NCBI GenBank assembly: GCA_948567375.1
Contig: OX419755.1
Location: forward strand, 84,834,218 to 84,898,217
From: Lunularia cruciata
Taxonomy: Eukaryota; Streptophyta; Marchantiopsida; Lunulariales; Lunulariaceae
Direction: 5' to 3'
Length of the DNA: 64,000 nt
The position numbers were made by a program, and so were the translations under genes. Shown here one piece after another: positions 53,489 through 64,000 of this stretch (its first letter is position 1; every line of letters starts with the position of its first letter). Under the pieces are notes generated by a model that was not told where the DNA came from, did no database searches, and saw only the letters and a list, made by a program, of their open reading frames with translations.

Positions 53489-54029
53489 TGTCACACCATT
53501 TGTAGTGCCGCATCTAGATGCTCGGACACTGGAGTTCCAATGATAGTAGTTAGAGTTATTTCAGCAGTTTCTCAAAGACTACTTTCCAATAGTCAGATTT
53601 TGTGTTCATGGTACTGACTTCATGGTGGGGCCCACTGTCACTTTGCACCATTTGCACCGTCAAGTGTGCCGTCAGTGGGACCATTAGGGTTTCAAAGCTA
53701 GCTTGAGTCCAAGGGGTATAGTTTTGGAGCTCACTTCTTTGATGTTGAGCCTTCGAGTTCTTGGCTATGGTGGACAGAGGCCTATGAGCGTCACCTGGAT
53801 TCTCTATGCTTGAGTGGGTATGGCTTGACTATAATCAGTGCCTAGTTGTTGGCAGTTTATAGAGTGATAGATCAAGTACTGATCTGAGTTGAGTTGAGTT
53901 GAGAGTGGTAAGCAATCTGATTATTGTGGCACTTTAGAGTCTTTGTATGACTTATGTGTGAGTTTTGCTTCTATATTGTATGATGTTGACAGCAATGTAT
54001 GTTGTGTAGCAATGTATACACGCACAACA
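53489..54029 (+). repeat. family 2 3' LTR of copy B
   Basis: 541 bp from TGTCACACCATTTG to CGCACAACA, followed by the CCTC target repeat at 54030-54033. It lacks about 20 bp (AGTGAGCTCTAGAG region) present in the other copies. Confidence 0.92.
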
Positions 54030-54033
54030 CCTC

Positions 54034-54798
54034 TCTTCCCCTCAACTTCAGGACCTTCCAAACAATTATTGGTAGCTATCACTGCCATGACTCCTAGGAA
54101 ATTGAAATTCTAGTTCTACACTAAAAAGGTAATACAAAGTTTATTCAAGACTTTGATCCTTGCTACAACATCTAACCTCTAAATTGCAAAGCTCCTTACT
54201 GCAAGGGTGTTCTTGACCTTCTTCACCATGATTTGCTCTCTTATTCTTTGGAACTAGAAAACTATTCTCTCTCCTAGACGCAACACTCTAACCCCTTCTA
54301 GACTTCAGAAAATTTCACTCTCAATTGGCTTCTTTACATGCATTACTATAGGATGACTATGCACAAGAATTGGATATCTACTTGACATATTCAATTTCCC
54401 CCTGCGCAATTGCAATTTTATATTACCCTAAAGTGCAGTCATTCTTTAGTCAATTTCAAATCAACTCCTCCTTCTTCTACGTGTTGATTTCTTGTCATTG
54501 TCAAGACATGCTTCTTTTGCCTCTACCATTTCTTGAAGTGTACTTTCTTGCCACATAGAAAGGTTGTTAGACCGTCTTTGTATTGGCCTTTGCTGCCCAA
54601 TCCGAAGATGATCATCTTCACACTTGTCTCTTTGTACTCCCCTTTTGAGTACTTCCATTTTCTGACCCAAAGTAGACTTCTTTGGATCTACTCCAAAGAC
54701 ACACCCATCCATCCTTTTCTTTGTAATTTGGCTTTTTTACTCACTTCTTCCTCAAAACATTAACAAAACATTAAAAAACAAAAAATGTGGGCACCACA
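54034..54798 (-). pseudogene. D1 right part, N-terminal side of the unknown ORF
   Basis: This is the continuation of D1 after removal of copy B. The minus-strand reading at the junction carries straight into the ARWIEADWK segment at 40235. An open frame at 54461-54712 (MDGCVFGVDPKKSTLGQKME, Lys/Arg/Glu-rich) may be the N-terminal part. Right end GGGCACCACA, then ATCTA. Confidence 0.6.
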
Positions 54799-54803
54799 AT
54801 CTA

Positions 54804-55564
54804 CCTTGGTTGACTTGGTGTTTAGCATTCCAAGGCAAAAGCTATTGCATATATTCCTTGGCCTATGGATGTGAGTAGAGTGTAAGCTTTCCTTGGTTTG
54901 GTAAAATTTTATCACCAATATATTAGAGGATTTAGTGCCATTGCAAGGCATTGACAAAGTTGACCAAGCTTACACAATAGTGGATTTGGGGAGATGAATA
55001 GGAGAGAATTTTTATAAAGCTCAACAAGAAATTAATATTTACTACTATTCTCAAGAGATTGATCAAAGGACAACAATTCTAAGTTCATTTTGATTGGAAT
55101 ACATTGGACCTTGCTTACCTAATAAGATGGTGAGAGGAAGGAGTTTTTGGTAGCCTATGCTAGTTCCTCCAACAATTTAGAGAGGTGAAGTATAGTTCAT
55201 ATGAGGGAGAGTGCTTGGCAACAATGTGGGCATTAGCACATTTCCAATCTTATTTATTTGGTAACCCTTTCTTTCTCATCATTGATCATCAACCACTAAA
55301 ATGGTTGATGAAGTTTGACAAGCTTTCAAGGAACCTTGCACAATGGGCTCTGATTTTATAGGAGTATGTTTTCACAATTATTCATCAATCTAGAATGTTG
55401 AACTATGATGCAGATGGGTTGAGTAAAGACACATGTCCCAACCAATAGGATTTGACTAGAGCACATTGGCATGGTGAGACAAATGAGTAGATGGTGTGGA
55501 GTTGGCATGCATCTATATATATGAGGTTTTGATAGTATCTCTCTTAGCACATTAAGGAGGAGTT
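54804..55564 (+). pseudogene. family 2 RT end and RNase H, copy A continued
   Basis: Starting at CTTGGTTGACTTGG, the text continues exactly where copy A stopped at 37226 (copy B equivalent 50943-51720). Landmarks are YIPWPMDVSR, FSAIARH, SSYEGECLATMWALAHF, LIIDHQPLKWLM and MLNYDADGLSKDTCP. Many stops. It breaks at GGAGTTA where element E begins. Confidence 0.85.
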
Positions 55565-56148
55565 ATGTAATACCATTAGCTAGACAAATTATCTAGAGGT
55601 AGAAGTTGGCTTGATAATATTTTTAAGGATAAAATATATAATGATCTAAGTATATTAGATAGAGATGTCACTAAAAGAATACTTCTACTAATGAGGCAAA
55701 GGTCAAAACCACCCTAAAAACTTTAGAGCCAATTTTGGAGGCCTAAACAAAGAATTAGGCCTTGAGAGATAGAATCAGCCCCTCCCCTTCAAAAAAATAA
55801 GCATTGTCTTCTCCCATATTTATTGTCTCATTGGGATCTTTCCAATGGTACCTCATCCATGCTATTTTGAACTTCCTATATGAACATTCTCTAAAGCTTC
55901 CCTTTGGTAAAACTTGTTTGATCAACCACATAAAACAAGGATCAATATGTAACCAATCTATGTAGTTAATCTAAAATTGTAGCTTGTTAACATGTCACTA
56001 ATCCATGTATTTAATACAAGGATGTAGTTCCATTTGAGAGGATACTCTTTACTATAATAAAGACAAGGTGGTTCTTTGGGGCATCGGAATATTGAGAAAT
56101 GAAACCTTGTGTTTTTCTTGGGATTTCTCATGTCCTTGGAAAATTTCA
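55565..56148 (+). repeat. copy E 5' LTR
   Basis: TGTAATACCATTAGC to AAATTTCA, 584 bp. It carries only one copy of the segment that is duplicated in the younger family 1 LTRs, so it represents the ancestral LTR form or a sister subfamily. Confidence 0.82.
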
Positions 56149-56749
56149 ATGGTGTCAAAGTAGGTGTTTCAATCCAAGTGAGTGGATCACCATCTTGGAG
56201 GACACATGCTATTGAGATTAAGTAATTTTGAGAGGAGAAAAAGTAGTGCAATTGATAGATTAAGATGTTTGGCATAGAGGATGGGATGGATGCTCATAGA
56301 GTGCAATGTCTTGCATCTCACTTTCCTTTCTTGAATTTGTTCCATATCAAGATTATGTACATCTAACTTGAGCAAGTGAAAGTATATCTCATTTACCATA
56401 TGGAATGGAGTTCATTAATGTAGTAATGAAATTACCAAACCTTGTGATTCTACATATATGATATACAATAAAAAGTGAGGATTTGAAATTCTACATTTTG
56501 TTATGGTGCAATAGATTTGAATATACCATATCCTCTTACTTTCAATACTCAAGTAGAAATTTGTTATGTAATTAGACCAAAGTGATGTTTAGAGATCTTG
56601 TACTCCACACTTTTGGTGAGGAATATTATCAAAAAGTAATAGCTTCTAAGGTCCCAATGGTAGTCCTAATCATCCATGCTCTTTCTTGGGCAATAAAATT
56701 AACCCTCTATTGAAGTAAGAAATATTGATTGAGCGTATATTGTGTGTAT

Positions 56750-57700
56750 GAATCACGGTTGCAAGATTTGATGCAAGGAATACATGGGATGTTGAACAAG
56801 TTCTGAGAGATCAAGATAGCAATGAAGGCATTACAAAGTCAAGTACATATCTCCAAGAATTTATCATGTAATGCAAGAAGGGAAATCATCCCAAAACCTG
56901 ATAACAATGGCCAAAGTTCATATAGAGTCACTCATGCCGATGAGACTGATTTTGATCAACAATGAAGTCACATTATTATTGCGGATAAAGAAAACATGCA
57001 ATCAATGTTGGCAAAGGGAAGAGAGATCACTTGGACAACAATGCAAGAAGAGTTGCAAAAAAATTTCCAATCTATGGATTTTATGCAAATGGCTCAAACC
57101 TAACTATGGGGGTTGAAGTAGAAGAACAAAATTCAAGAATACATGGAGGTATTTCTTGACCTACCGGCTATGATAACTAATATGATCCCAACAAAATGTC
57201 TTGAAAATTTCTAACAAGGGTTAAAAGAGCAAATTCATCAAGAGGTAATCATGCAAAATCCTCATACCATTTCTAAAGCCATTAAAGGTGCTCAAAGAAT
57301 AGCAAGAGTGCTTAACAAAGGTGAAGGGTAGTCCCAACACAACAATATCAAGCTAAAACACCACACTTTGGTGGACCACTTCCTATGGAATTGGACAACA
57401 CTCATTTCTGTGACTAAGGATCACAACCCTTCCAAGAAAAAAAAGATGGGCTAGAAAGGAGAGATGGAGTCACACAAGGAGAAGAGGCTTAAGCAAAACA
57501 ACAATGTTGTTACAATTGTGGTAGAGTTGGGCACATAGCCATCAATTTGTGTGTTAACCTTCTTAGGGGCCCTTTAGGGTCCATTCTTAGGGTCCATTTT
57601 TAAACAACTTGGAGAGACAAATGGAAGAGGAGGATGCTGAAATCACAGTGAAAAACAAAGATCATGAGTAAATATACCTTATTGGCTTAGTGGAGAGAAG
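56750..57700 (+). pseudogene. copy E gag remnant
   Basis: The LQDLMQGIHGMLNKF start, MQNPHTISKAIKGAQRIAR, and the CCHC knuckle CYNCGRVGHIAIN near 57508-57550 follow family 1 gag in order. A deletion removes the middle (LLLRIKKTCN joins MLAKGREITWTTMQEEL). Stops throughout. Confidence 0.75.
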
Positions 57701-57759
57701 TAAAATAAAGGGAGGAAGAGGATGAGTGTGCAAAGGTTGAAGAAGACAAACACACACAA

Positions 57760-60700
57760 TTGATTGTTGTTAATGGATTCCAAGAAGACAATTAGGTGAG
57801 AGTATTAATAAACCTTGGAGAAATAGAGAATTTCTTGTCTTGCTTTGTTGCAATAAGGTTTGGATGGAACTAAAGAAAGATAAGAATGAAGAAGTAGAGT
57901 TACCTAATGGTCAAATAGAGAGCAAACCTAAATCCTAAGAGCAAGAATTGCCTCTTTATATCATTAGGACAACAACTATTGTTAAGACAAATATATTTTT
58001 CATAGGTCTAATAAGAGAAGTCCAGAGTGCATAACTCAACGGAAAAAATTCCTAAGAATTTGAAAGATGTTATCAATGAGTTTCAATATGTCTTTCTTGA
58101 TGATTTACCTTTAGGATTACCACCAAAAAGGAGAGTAGATCATAAAATTGAGATATTTCTTGGGAAGACACTTCCTTGTAAGGTCCCTTATTGACTATCA
58201 CCTCATGACTTGGAGGAGTGCAAGGTTCAAATCAAAGATATGCTACAAAAAGGGTTTATGCAACATAATATATTACCATATGGGGCTCTTGATGTATTTT
58301 TGAAGAAGAAAGATAGTATGATACAAATGTGCATTGATTACCAAGGCCTAAGTCTACAAATGGTGAAGAAAAAATATCCACTATCTTGCATAGATGACAT
58401 ATTTGATCAACTCAATGGGGCAAAACACTTCACCAAACTTGATCGACGATGCGGTTATAACCAAATCAAGATCAAAAAGGAAGATGTACACAAAACTACC
58501 TTCTAGAGTATGTAAGTATCTAGTGATGTTGGTCTCCTTCACCAATGCACCAACCACCTTCATGAGTTTGATGAATGACATATGTCATCAATACTTGGAT
58601 AAGTCTATTATCAATTTTCTTGATGATATCTTAGTCTACAATTGGACAATAAAAGAGCACAAGCAATATCTATGAGAAGTCTTCCATATTCTATGACAAA
58701 ACTAATTATATGCCAAAGTCTCAAAATGCAAATTTGACAAGTCTGAAGTAGATTACTTGGAGCATATAGTAAGGATAACAAAGTTTCAATAGATAAAATA
58801 GACATCACTAAAAAATTGGGTGCTCCAAAAGATCAAACTCTCAACTCAAGAGTTTCTTAGGATTGATTGGGTTTCTATCATCAATTTATCAATGACTTCT
58901 CTAAGGTTGCACAACCCTTAGTGGCACTACTTGGCAAAGGAAAGAAGTGGATGTGTGGAACCGCATAGGAATTGGCCTTTTAGGAATTGAAAGTTGCATT
59001 ACTCCATGCACTAATCTTGAGATTGTATGACCCAATATGTGAAATCAAGCTGGCTATAGGTGTTGTGATAGGAGCAATCCTACAACAAGAATGGAGTGAC
59101 AGATAGCACCCAATTTCATATTTCTCTCAAAAGCTATTATTACCTAATTGCAACTATCACACCACTAAAATGAGAAGAGATTGCTATTGTTATTGTAACC
59201 AAGTATTGGAAGCACTATCTTGGCAAGAAGGCATTTGTAGTAGAGAAAGACAACAAACCAGTAGTCTACCTTAAGATATAGAAAGATCTATTGTGTAGAC
59301 AATTTTGTTAGGTAGAGAAGAGACAATGGTTCAATATGATAATCATGTATGTGGAAGGCAAGAAGCAACTTGCAGATGCATTCACCTTAATGCATATGAT
59401 GAATAATTTGGTTGTAGAGGTCAAGACAGACCAAGATTTATGGCCAAGGATTCTTATTGCTACAAAGATTGACCCATAGATTTTAAGAACTTAATCACCC
59501 AAAGGCATAAATAGTACCCAAGGACTCACCTTTCATGATGGCAACTTATCAATCTTGGATCTTGCAAACCTAAGACAAGCATTCAAGCAAATATCATGAT
59601 TCTTCATGTTGGAGTGGACAAGACTTAGATGCAATCAAATGCTATTACTATTGTTCCAAGATAAGCAACAATATGATGGAATATGTTTGAAGCTACTTAC
59701 TTTGTCAAAAAATAAAGCATATAATCAAATTCTCATCTAACTCCTTCAACCTCTCTCTCCTTGTACACAAATTAATAGTAGGTTAGCATGGATCTAGTTT
59801 GTGAATTGCTCAAGACCACCTCAAGTTTTGACTTCATTGTAGTCTTTGTAGACCAACTTAGCAAAATGGTTCATGTGCGTCCTACAACCAAGGATGTGGC
59901 TATACCACAATTATTTCAATTGTACTTAACTATGGTTTTATCTCACCATGGACTACCTTAAACGCTCATCATTGATATGGGCACTCAATTCACTAGTTTG
60001 TTTTGGAGAACCCTCTTTGGCATCTTCAAAACCAAACTTGTCATGTCAATGGCATACCATCTACAAAATAATGGACAAACAAGGTGAGGTAATCACACTA
60101 TCAAGAACATGCTCTAAGGCTTCACCTTAGATAAGCAAGAAAGGTGAGACACATTACTTCCACTAGTTGGATGTGCCTACAAAAATTCAATGAATGCATC
60201 TACACATGTCACACTATTCTTCCTCAAGTAAAAAGAGCACTTTTTCACACTTTGAGCTTGGTAAAGATCTGGTTAGTGGCTACAAAAGTTCAAGACTTTT
60301 GTTTTTAGAATCCAATAGGGTGTAGATAAACAAAATTTTCCAAAACCAATATGTAAATGCACATCATAAGCACATGGAGTTCAACATCAAGGATCAAGTG
60401 TAGTTGTCCATAACCAATCTTATGTTAGTAGGCCCTTGTAAGCTTAGACCTTGTTTTATTGGTCTCTTTCCCATCATCCATGGAATCAGCATAGTGAGCT
60501 ATAGCACACACATGGATATTCAACCAATGTTTCATGTTTCCTTGCTATGTAAATATGCATCCAATTGCCCCACTTTCCTTCCATACAAGAAGCTTACCCT
60601 TGTCTAACACTCATTGATGGCACAAAGGAATATGAAGTCCAATGCATTCTCCAAAAATGCATCCATGGTATCCACCATCCATGTGGGGAATATCTTTTAT

Positions 60701-60819
60701 ATTGGAAAGAGTACCCATTGTATGAGGCAACATGGGAGCCCATAGCTAACTTGACCAATTCATTGTTGATAGTGCAATCTTTAGAGCAATAGCTTTGCAA
60801 CAAGGACATTGCATCTTAA
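57760..60819 (+). pseudogene. copy E pol remnant with chromodomain
   Basis: Protease text (INLGEIENFLS) near 57810. RT from 58200, with the active site FLDDILVYN near 58615 (Met to Leu). RNase H near 59090-59380, integrase from about 59790 (MDLVCELLKTTSSFDFIVVF) to 60110, and chromodomain KEYEVQCILQKCIHG...EYLLYWKEYPLYEATWEP at 60620-60760. All blocks align with the 26456 element. Stops and frameshifts are too many for function. Confidence 0.85.
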
Positions 60820-60832
60820 ATGTGAGGAAGTT

Positions 60833-61130
60833 TGTAACAGCATTAGCTAGATAGATTATCTTGAGGTGGAAATTAGCTTAATAATATCTTTAAGGATATT
60901 ATCTATCATATTCTAAGTAGATCAAATAGAGAGGTCACCAAAAAAGTACTTCCACTAATCAGGCAAAGGTCAAAAACACTCTACAAGCAATTTTGGAGGC
61001 CTAAAGAAAAATTAGGCCTTAAAAATAGGATCTTACACCCTCTCCCCCCTCCTTGAGAGAAAAGGCATTCCCTTCTCCTCCCTTAAATTGTGTCATTGGC
61101 ATCTTTCTAATGGGAGCTCACCCATGTTGT
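60833..61130 (+). repeat. copy E 3' LTR, truncated
   Basis: TGTAACAGCATTAGC to CACCCATGTTG. About 300 bp remain; the TATA region and end are deleted. Confidence 0.8.
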
Positions 61131-61475
61131 TAGGTTACCGCTAGAGTTTAGACTTTGTTGGACCCTTACCATTGATTCTCAAATATCATCAGTTGTTTTG
61201 ATTATGGTAGAGCACTCCTCCAAGTGGATTGAGTTGGTGGCACTTCCTAACAAGTCTAGTGAAGAGACAAGTTATTCATTATTAGATAAGTTTTTTAGTC
61301 ATTTTGGTGCACAAACTAAGGTTTTGACTGATTGGGGTATAGAGTTCTGGGGAGAGTTTTAGGTCTTGTATGACAAGGTTTGATTGATCACCATACTACC
61401 TCCCAACATCAACTTGAGGTATATGGCTTAGTAGAGAGTGGTTTAGATGATGAAGAGAGGATTGTGTAAGTATGG
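61131..61475 (+). pseudogene. family 2 integrase core, copy A continued
   Basis: It matches copy B 52162-52500: YR.SLDFVGPLPLILKYHQL, VEHSSKWIELVALPNKSSEE and TD.GIEF. Broken at AAGTATGG (61475), the target of element D2. Confidence 0.85.
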
Positions 61476-64000
61476 TGTGACAACCCAGCAAATATCACTT
61501 TTGCGGTAATCGGGTAAGTAAAGTTCGTTCCCATAGAGATACGAGTCAAAATTGGTCAAATACAAAGTCAAACAGTAACATGTAGTTCTTCTTGGTTGCG
61601 TCTTTAATCTCTCAGGTAGAAACCACACCCAAAAGAGAGTAACAAGCACTGACTCGCAGTCTTGTCACAAATTAACACTCCATAATCACAACTCCATCAA
61701 ATCTTTCCAAACAATCTTGATTGTGATGATTCAGGCTCTCCCCTAAACAGCACTTCACTTCAAAACGACTTCGCCTCAGAATTTTGTTCCACCCCTCCAC
61801 TGAAGGCACAACTTCCTCGATCAAAATTGCTTCACATCAACTTCGTACTGCACTCCCAAATGCAGAATACTACCAACACTACAATTCCTCTCAGATCTGT
61901 CAAGGCATCGCTTCAATTGCACTTCACTCAGGATCAAACACACAGAATGAAAATCAAGGTTGTGGAATCCAACATCCAACAAGCACTCTGACTTGCACTT
62001 TGAATTTCTCCAAACATTCACAAACACAATTGCAAAATTGATACTCGGAATCAAGCTCAAGCGATGAGCACTACTTCACAGCACTTCGCTTTATCTATTC
62101 TCAGAAATAATGAGCACTGAACAACAATTTCCTGCAAATGCCACTCTTAAATAGTGAAGCAATCGACAGTTCTAACATCTATACCCTTCTACAACAACTG
62201 TTCTAACTTGCAGATCCGAAATGACAATGCACCTCTTCATATCTGCCCCTTCAAATCTCAAATCTGTTACTAATCCGATCCGATGTCTACTTCTTCCTCA
62301 ACTTTCAAACCCGACCCCGAAGTAATCTTACTTCCTACTACATTTTCCTCGGGTTTCACCTCTCCTACTTCGTCGACCAGATCCAACAATTCTCTTTCCT
62401 GATCTGAAATTGCACTAGTGGGTAATCTATCTAACTCTTCATCTATCTAAGATCTTCTTGTCTACACAAGTTCTGAGACTAATCAACAAGGCATTCAAAT
62501 CTGTATCTTTCACTTGTCTTTGCCTTGTCTCCTGCACCAACAACTTCAACTCATGCAACCTTGTTTCTTCAATCCGAACGATGGCTTCTGTACTTAACAT
62601 TTCGTTCACTCTGAGGACTATCTCCTTCAATGGCTCCAATCTGGTCTTTCGTTCTCGTTCCCGATCTGCAAGCCATTCCTCTCTGTACATCGCCAACTCT
62701 TCTTCAAACTCGGCCTTCACCACTTCCTTCTCTTTCTCCTTCTGTACAATTTTCTCTTCCTGATTACAAAGTAGCTCTCGTAATCTCTCTTCTTCTCTAT
62801 ACCGCACAGACAACTCTCTTTGCCAGAGTTGCTTCTTCTCCTCCATACTCTCCATCACTCGATCAAGCTCTTGTTCCTTTGATGCTACCCTCGCCATAGC
62901 ATGGATAAGCTCTACTCTTGAATCAGCAAACTATTGCTTCAAGATTTCAAATTCAGCTACATGTCTCTCCCTTGCGACGTCACTCTTCCTTGCAAGATCC
63001 TCTCGATAGCTCACTTCTCTCTTCAGGTCTTCAATTACCTGACTTTGCTCTACTGCTTCTGCTTTCAGTACTTCTCTCTCCTTCTCACCTTGGGTTATAC
63101 TCTTCTTCAACTCCGAGTTTTCTTCTTCTAATCTCGCTACCACCTGCAATACAGTCTTTACCTCTGGACAAGTCGACTGCATCTCCTTCTTCTTCTTCTC
63201 CAACTTCACTAACAGCGGGCATACTACCTCTCGCAGGCACTCCACTCCCTCACTGGCAACTTCTTCCTCCCACGGAGTAATTTCTTGTTTCTCCTCATGT
63301 TCTTTTGATACGCGCCTTTGTCGCTGAAGTCTTTGTATCGGAATTGATGCCTCACTACTCGTGTTGTCTTCTGCATCTGCCTTCACTTTACTCGGCCCCG
63401 CCTCACACTTTGCCTTACGTCTCGAGCGAACTCCTTGCTGTACTGCGATCTTCTTCTCCTTGAGCACCGGTACTTTGTCTTTCAGCGCCGCATTGTCTTT
63501 GGCTTCTACTTTGGCTTGCACTTCTTCTTTGTATTCTTCAGCCGCTGGTGCCGAGGTCATTTCTCCACCGTCTTCACTGTCACTGCTAGTATCTCCGCTC
63601 TACAGTGTCAGCTCAGGTTCCTCCTCATGTTCCGAGTCCTCCGTCTTGAGCTTGGCTTCGCCTTCTGAGTCTTCATCTTCCGACTCAATCACCACCATCC
63701 CTCACCTCGGGTTATGTTTCTGCATCTTCCGAGGTTTCTTGTTTTCTTCAATTTCTGCGTGCCGAGTTCTCTTCTTCGTCGGGGTACTTACCACGACCTC
63801 CATGTTTTTCCCTGTCTTTGCATAGTAGTCGTCCGTGCTCCAGATTTGGAGAATGTATTGCTGCTCCTCCGCGTCGACTTCTCTTCTCAAGTCAGGATGG
63901 AAATGAGACACCATTCTATTGCGCTCTGCCAAATTGAGCAAATTCAACCTGAGGTAGAAATGTGCTGCAAATGGTACAATGTAGTGTGGAGGCGACTTAT
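61476..64000 (-). mobile_element. element D2 (second D-family copy), runs past window end
   Basis: Starts TGTGACAACCCAGC, as D1 does at 37227, directly after TATGG in the copy A integrase. The coding strand is minus. It is better preserved than D1. The other end and the expected TATGG repeat are outside the window. Confidence 0.85.
62439..64000 (-). pseudogene. D2 acidic coiled-coil protein of unknown function (partial)
   Basis: A single minus-strand frame runs from the window edge to 62439, about 520 residues, broken by a few stops (63702, about 63600, 62931), several of which sit in CGA/CAG-like contexts. From N to C: MVSHFHPDLRREVDAEEQQY, a basic patch (TPTKKRTRHAEIEENKKPRK), an acidic Ser/Glu region (ESEDEDSEGEAKLKTEDSE), a Lys/Ala/Glu-rich part, then long heptad-like coiled coils (LEEENSELKKSITQGEKERE; EEKKQLWQRELSVRYREEER). 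It has no catalytic motif that I recognise. The role is unknown; a particle-forming or nucleic-acid-binding protein of a non-autonomous element is one possibility. Confidence 0.65.

Larger units (their letters stand above)
40236..54029 (+). mobile_element. Ty3/gypsy family 2, copy B: methyltransferase and PHD-finger retrotransposon, TSD CCTC
   Basis: A full-length copy inserted into D1, flanked by the 4-bp repeat CCTC (40232-40235 and 54030-54033). The same LTR family also gave a 4-bp duplication at 13274. Order: 5' LTR, long leader, gag with two zinc knuckles, protease, cytosine methyltransferase, RT, RNase H, integrase, PHD finger, purine tract, tandem 3' LTRs. Three later insertions (solo LTRs at 40983 and 43414, a pyrimidine-rich unit at 45758) interrupt it; without them it is about 9.9 kb, large for gypsy. 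The first 440 bp of the two LTRs are roughly 92-94 percent alike by eye. Stops and frameshifts are moderate, far fewer than in copy A. Confidence 0.9.
37227..54798 (-). mobile_element. element D1 (TG...CA ends, TSD ATCTA), split by family 2 copy B
   Basis: The plus-strand left end is TGTGACAACTTGGC and the right end ACCACA, flanked by ATCTA (37222-37226 and 54799-54803). The RT of copy A runs on seamlessly across the two flanks, proving the ends. The D1 sequence is 37227-40235 plus 54034-54798, about 3.8 kb, and its coding strand is minus. No RT, transposase or integrase was recognised. A non-autonomous LTR-type element is likely from the TG/CA ends and 5-bp duplication, but no second LTR copy was found at the right end. 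A relative (D2) starts at 61476. Confidence 0.85.
55565..61130 (+). mobile_element. old Ty3/gypsy chromovirus, family 1 type, copy E
   Basis: A diverged full-length relative of the 26456 element, inserted into family 2 copy A. 5' LTR 55565-56148, primer-like site ATGGTGTCAAAG at 56149, degenerate gag and pol in the same order, chromodomain, and a 3' LTR from 60833 that is cut short at about 61130. The sequence after the break is copy A integrase. About 440 bp of copy A (equivalent of copy B 51722-52160) is missing along with the end of the 3' LTR, so a deletion followed the insertion. Confidence 0.88.

Overview
The window is plant nuclear DNA, most likely from a non-flowering land plant or another green-lineage organism with a repeat-rich genome. 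The evidence is one spliced host gene whose exons closely match a plant-type WD40 protein (ASG2/WDTC1-like, a CUL4-DDB1 substrate receptor), very long intron space, and layer upon layer of Ty1/copia and Ty3/gypsy LTR retrotransposons. No tRNA, rRNA, CRISPR array or bacterial-type operon was seen.

1-10.5 kb: the 3' half of the ASG2/WDTC1-like gene on the plus strand. Exons are at 3-168 (uncertain), 517-607, 9077-9172, 9488-9558, 9711-9838 and 10389-10470 (stop). From 517 onward the splice phases fit together exactly. The 8.47-kb intron is packed with a dispersed repeat family, tandem repeats, a solo LTR and a decoy copy of the downstream exon boundary. 11.2-17.3 kb: a decayed Ty1/copia element with both LTRs, broken by a solo gypsy LTR and by a head-to-head pair of LTRs. 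17.3-21.5 kb: further copies of the intron repeat family, TA microsatellites, a possible Penelope-like fragment and a hairpin.

21.5-64 kb: a nested stack. Host layer: an old Ty3/gypsy element (family 2, copy A) begins at 21537. It is interrupted by a solo LTR (23175-23910), a young complete chromovirus (family 1, 26456-33062, TSD GGGTG), element D1 (37227-54798, TSD ATCTA), an old family 1 copy E (55565-about 61130) and element D2 (61476 to the window end). D1 itself carries a second family 2 element, copy B (40236-54029, TSD CCTC). Copy B in turn holds a family 1 solo LTR, a third-family solo LTR and a 2.5-kb pyrimidine-rich insertion.

The most unusual content is family 2. Between protease and reverse transcriptase both copies carry a cytosine-5 DNA methyltransferase domain with canonical motif order: motif I, PCQ motif IV, ENV motif VI, an arginine-containing motif VIII and a motif X-like end. 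Copy B also ends in a PHD finger after the integrase, where family 1 has a chromodomain. If intact relatives exist, the element would both write cytosine methylation and read histone marks. Both copies here are inactivated by stops and frameshifts. D1 and D2 carry an unrecognised acidic coiled-coil ORF on the minus strand.
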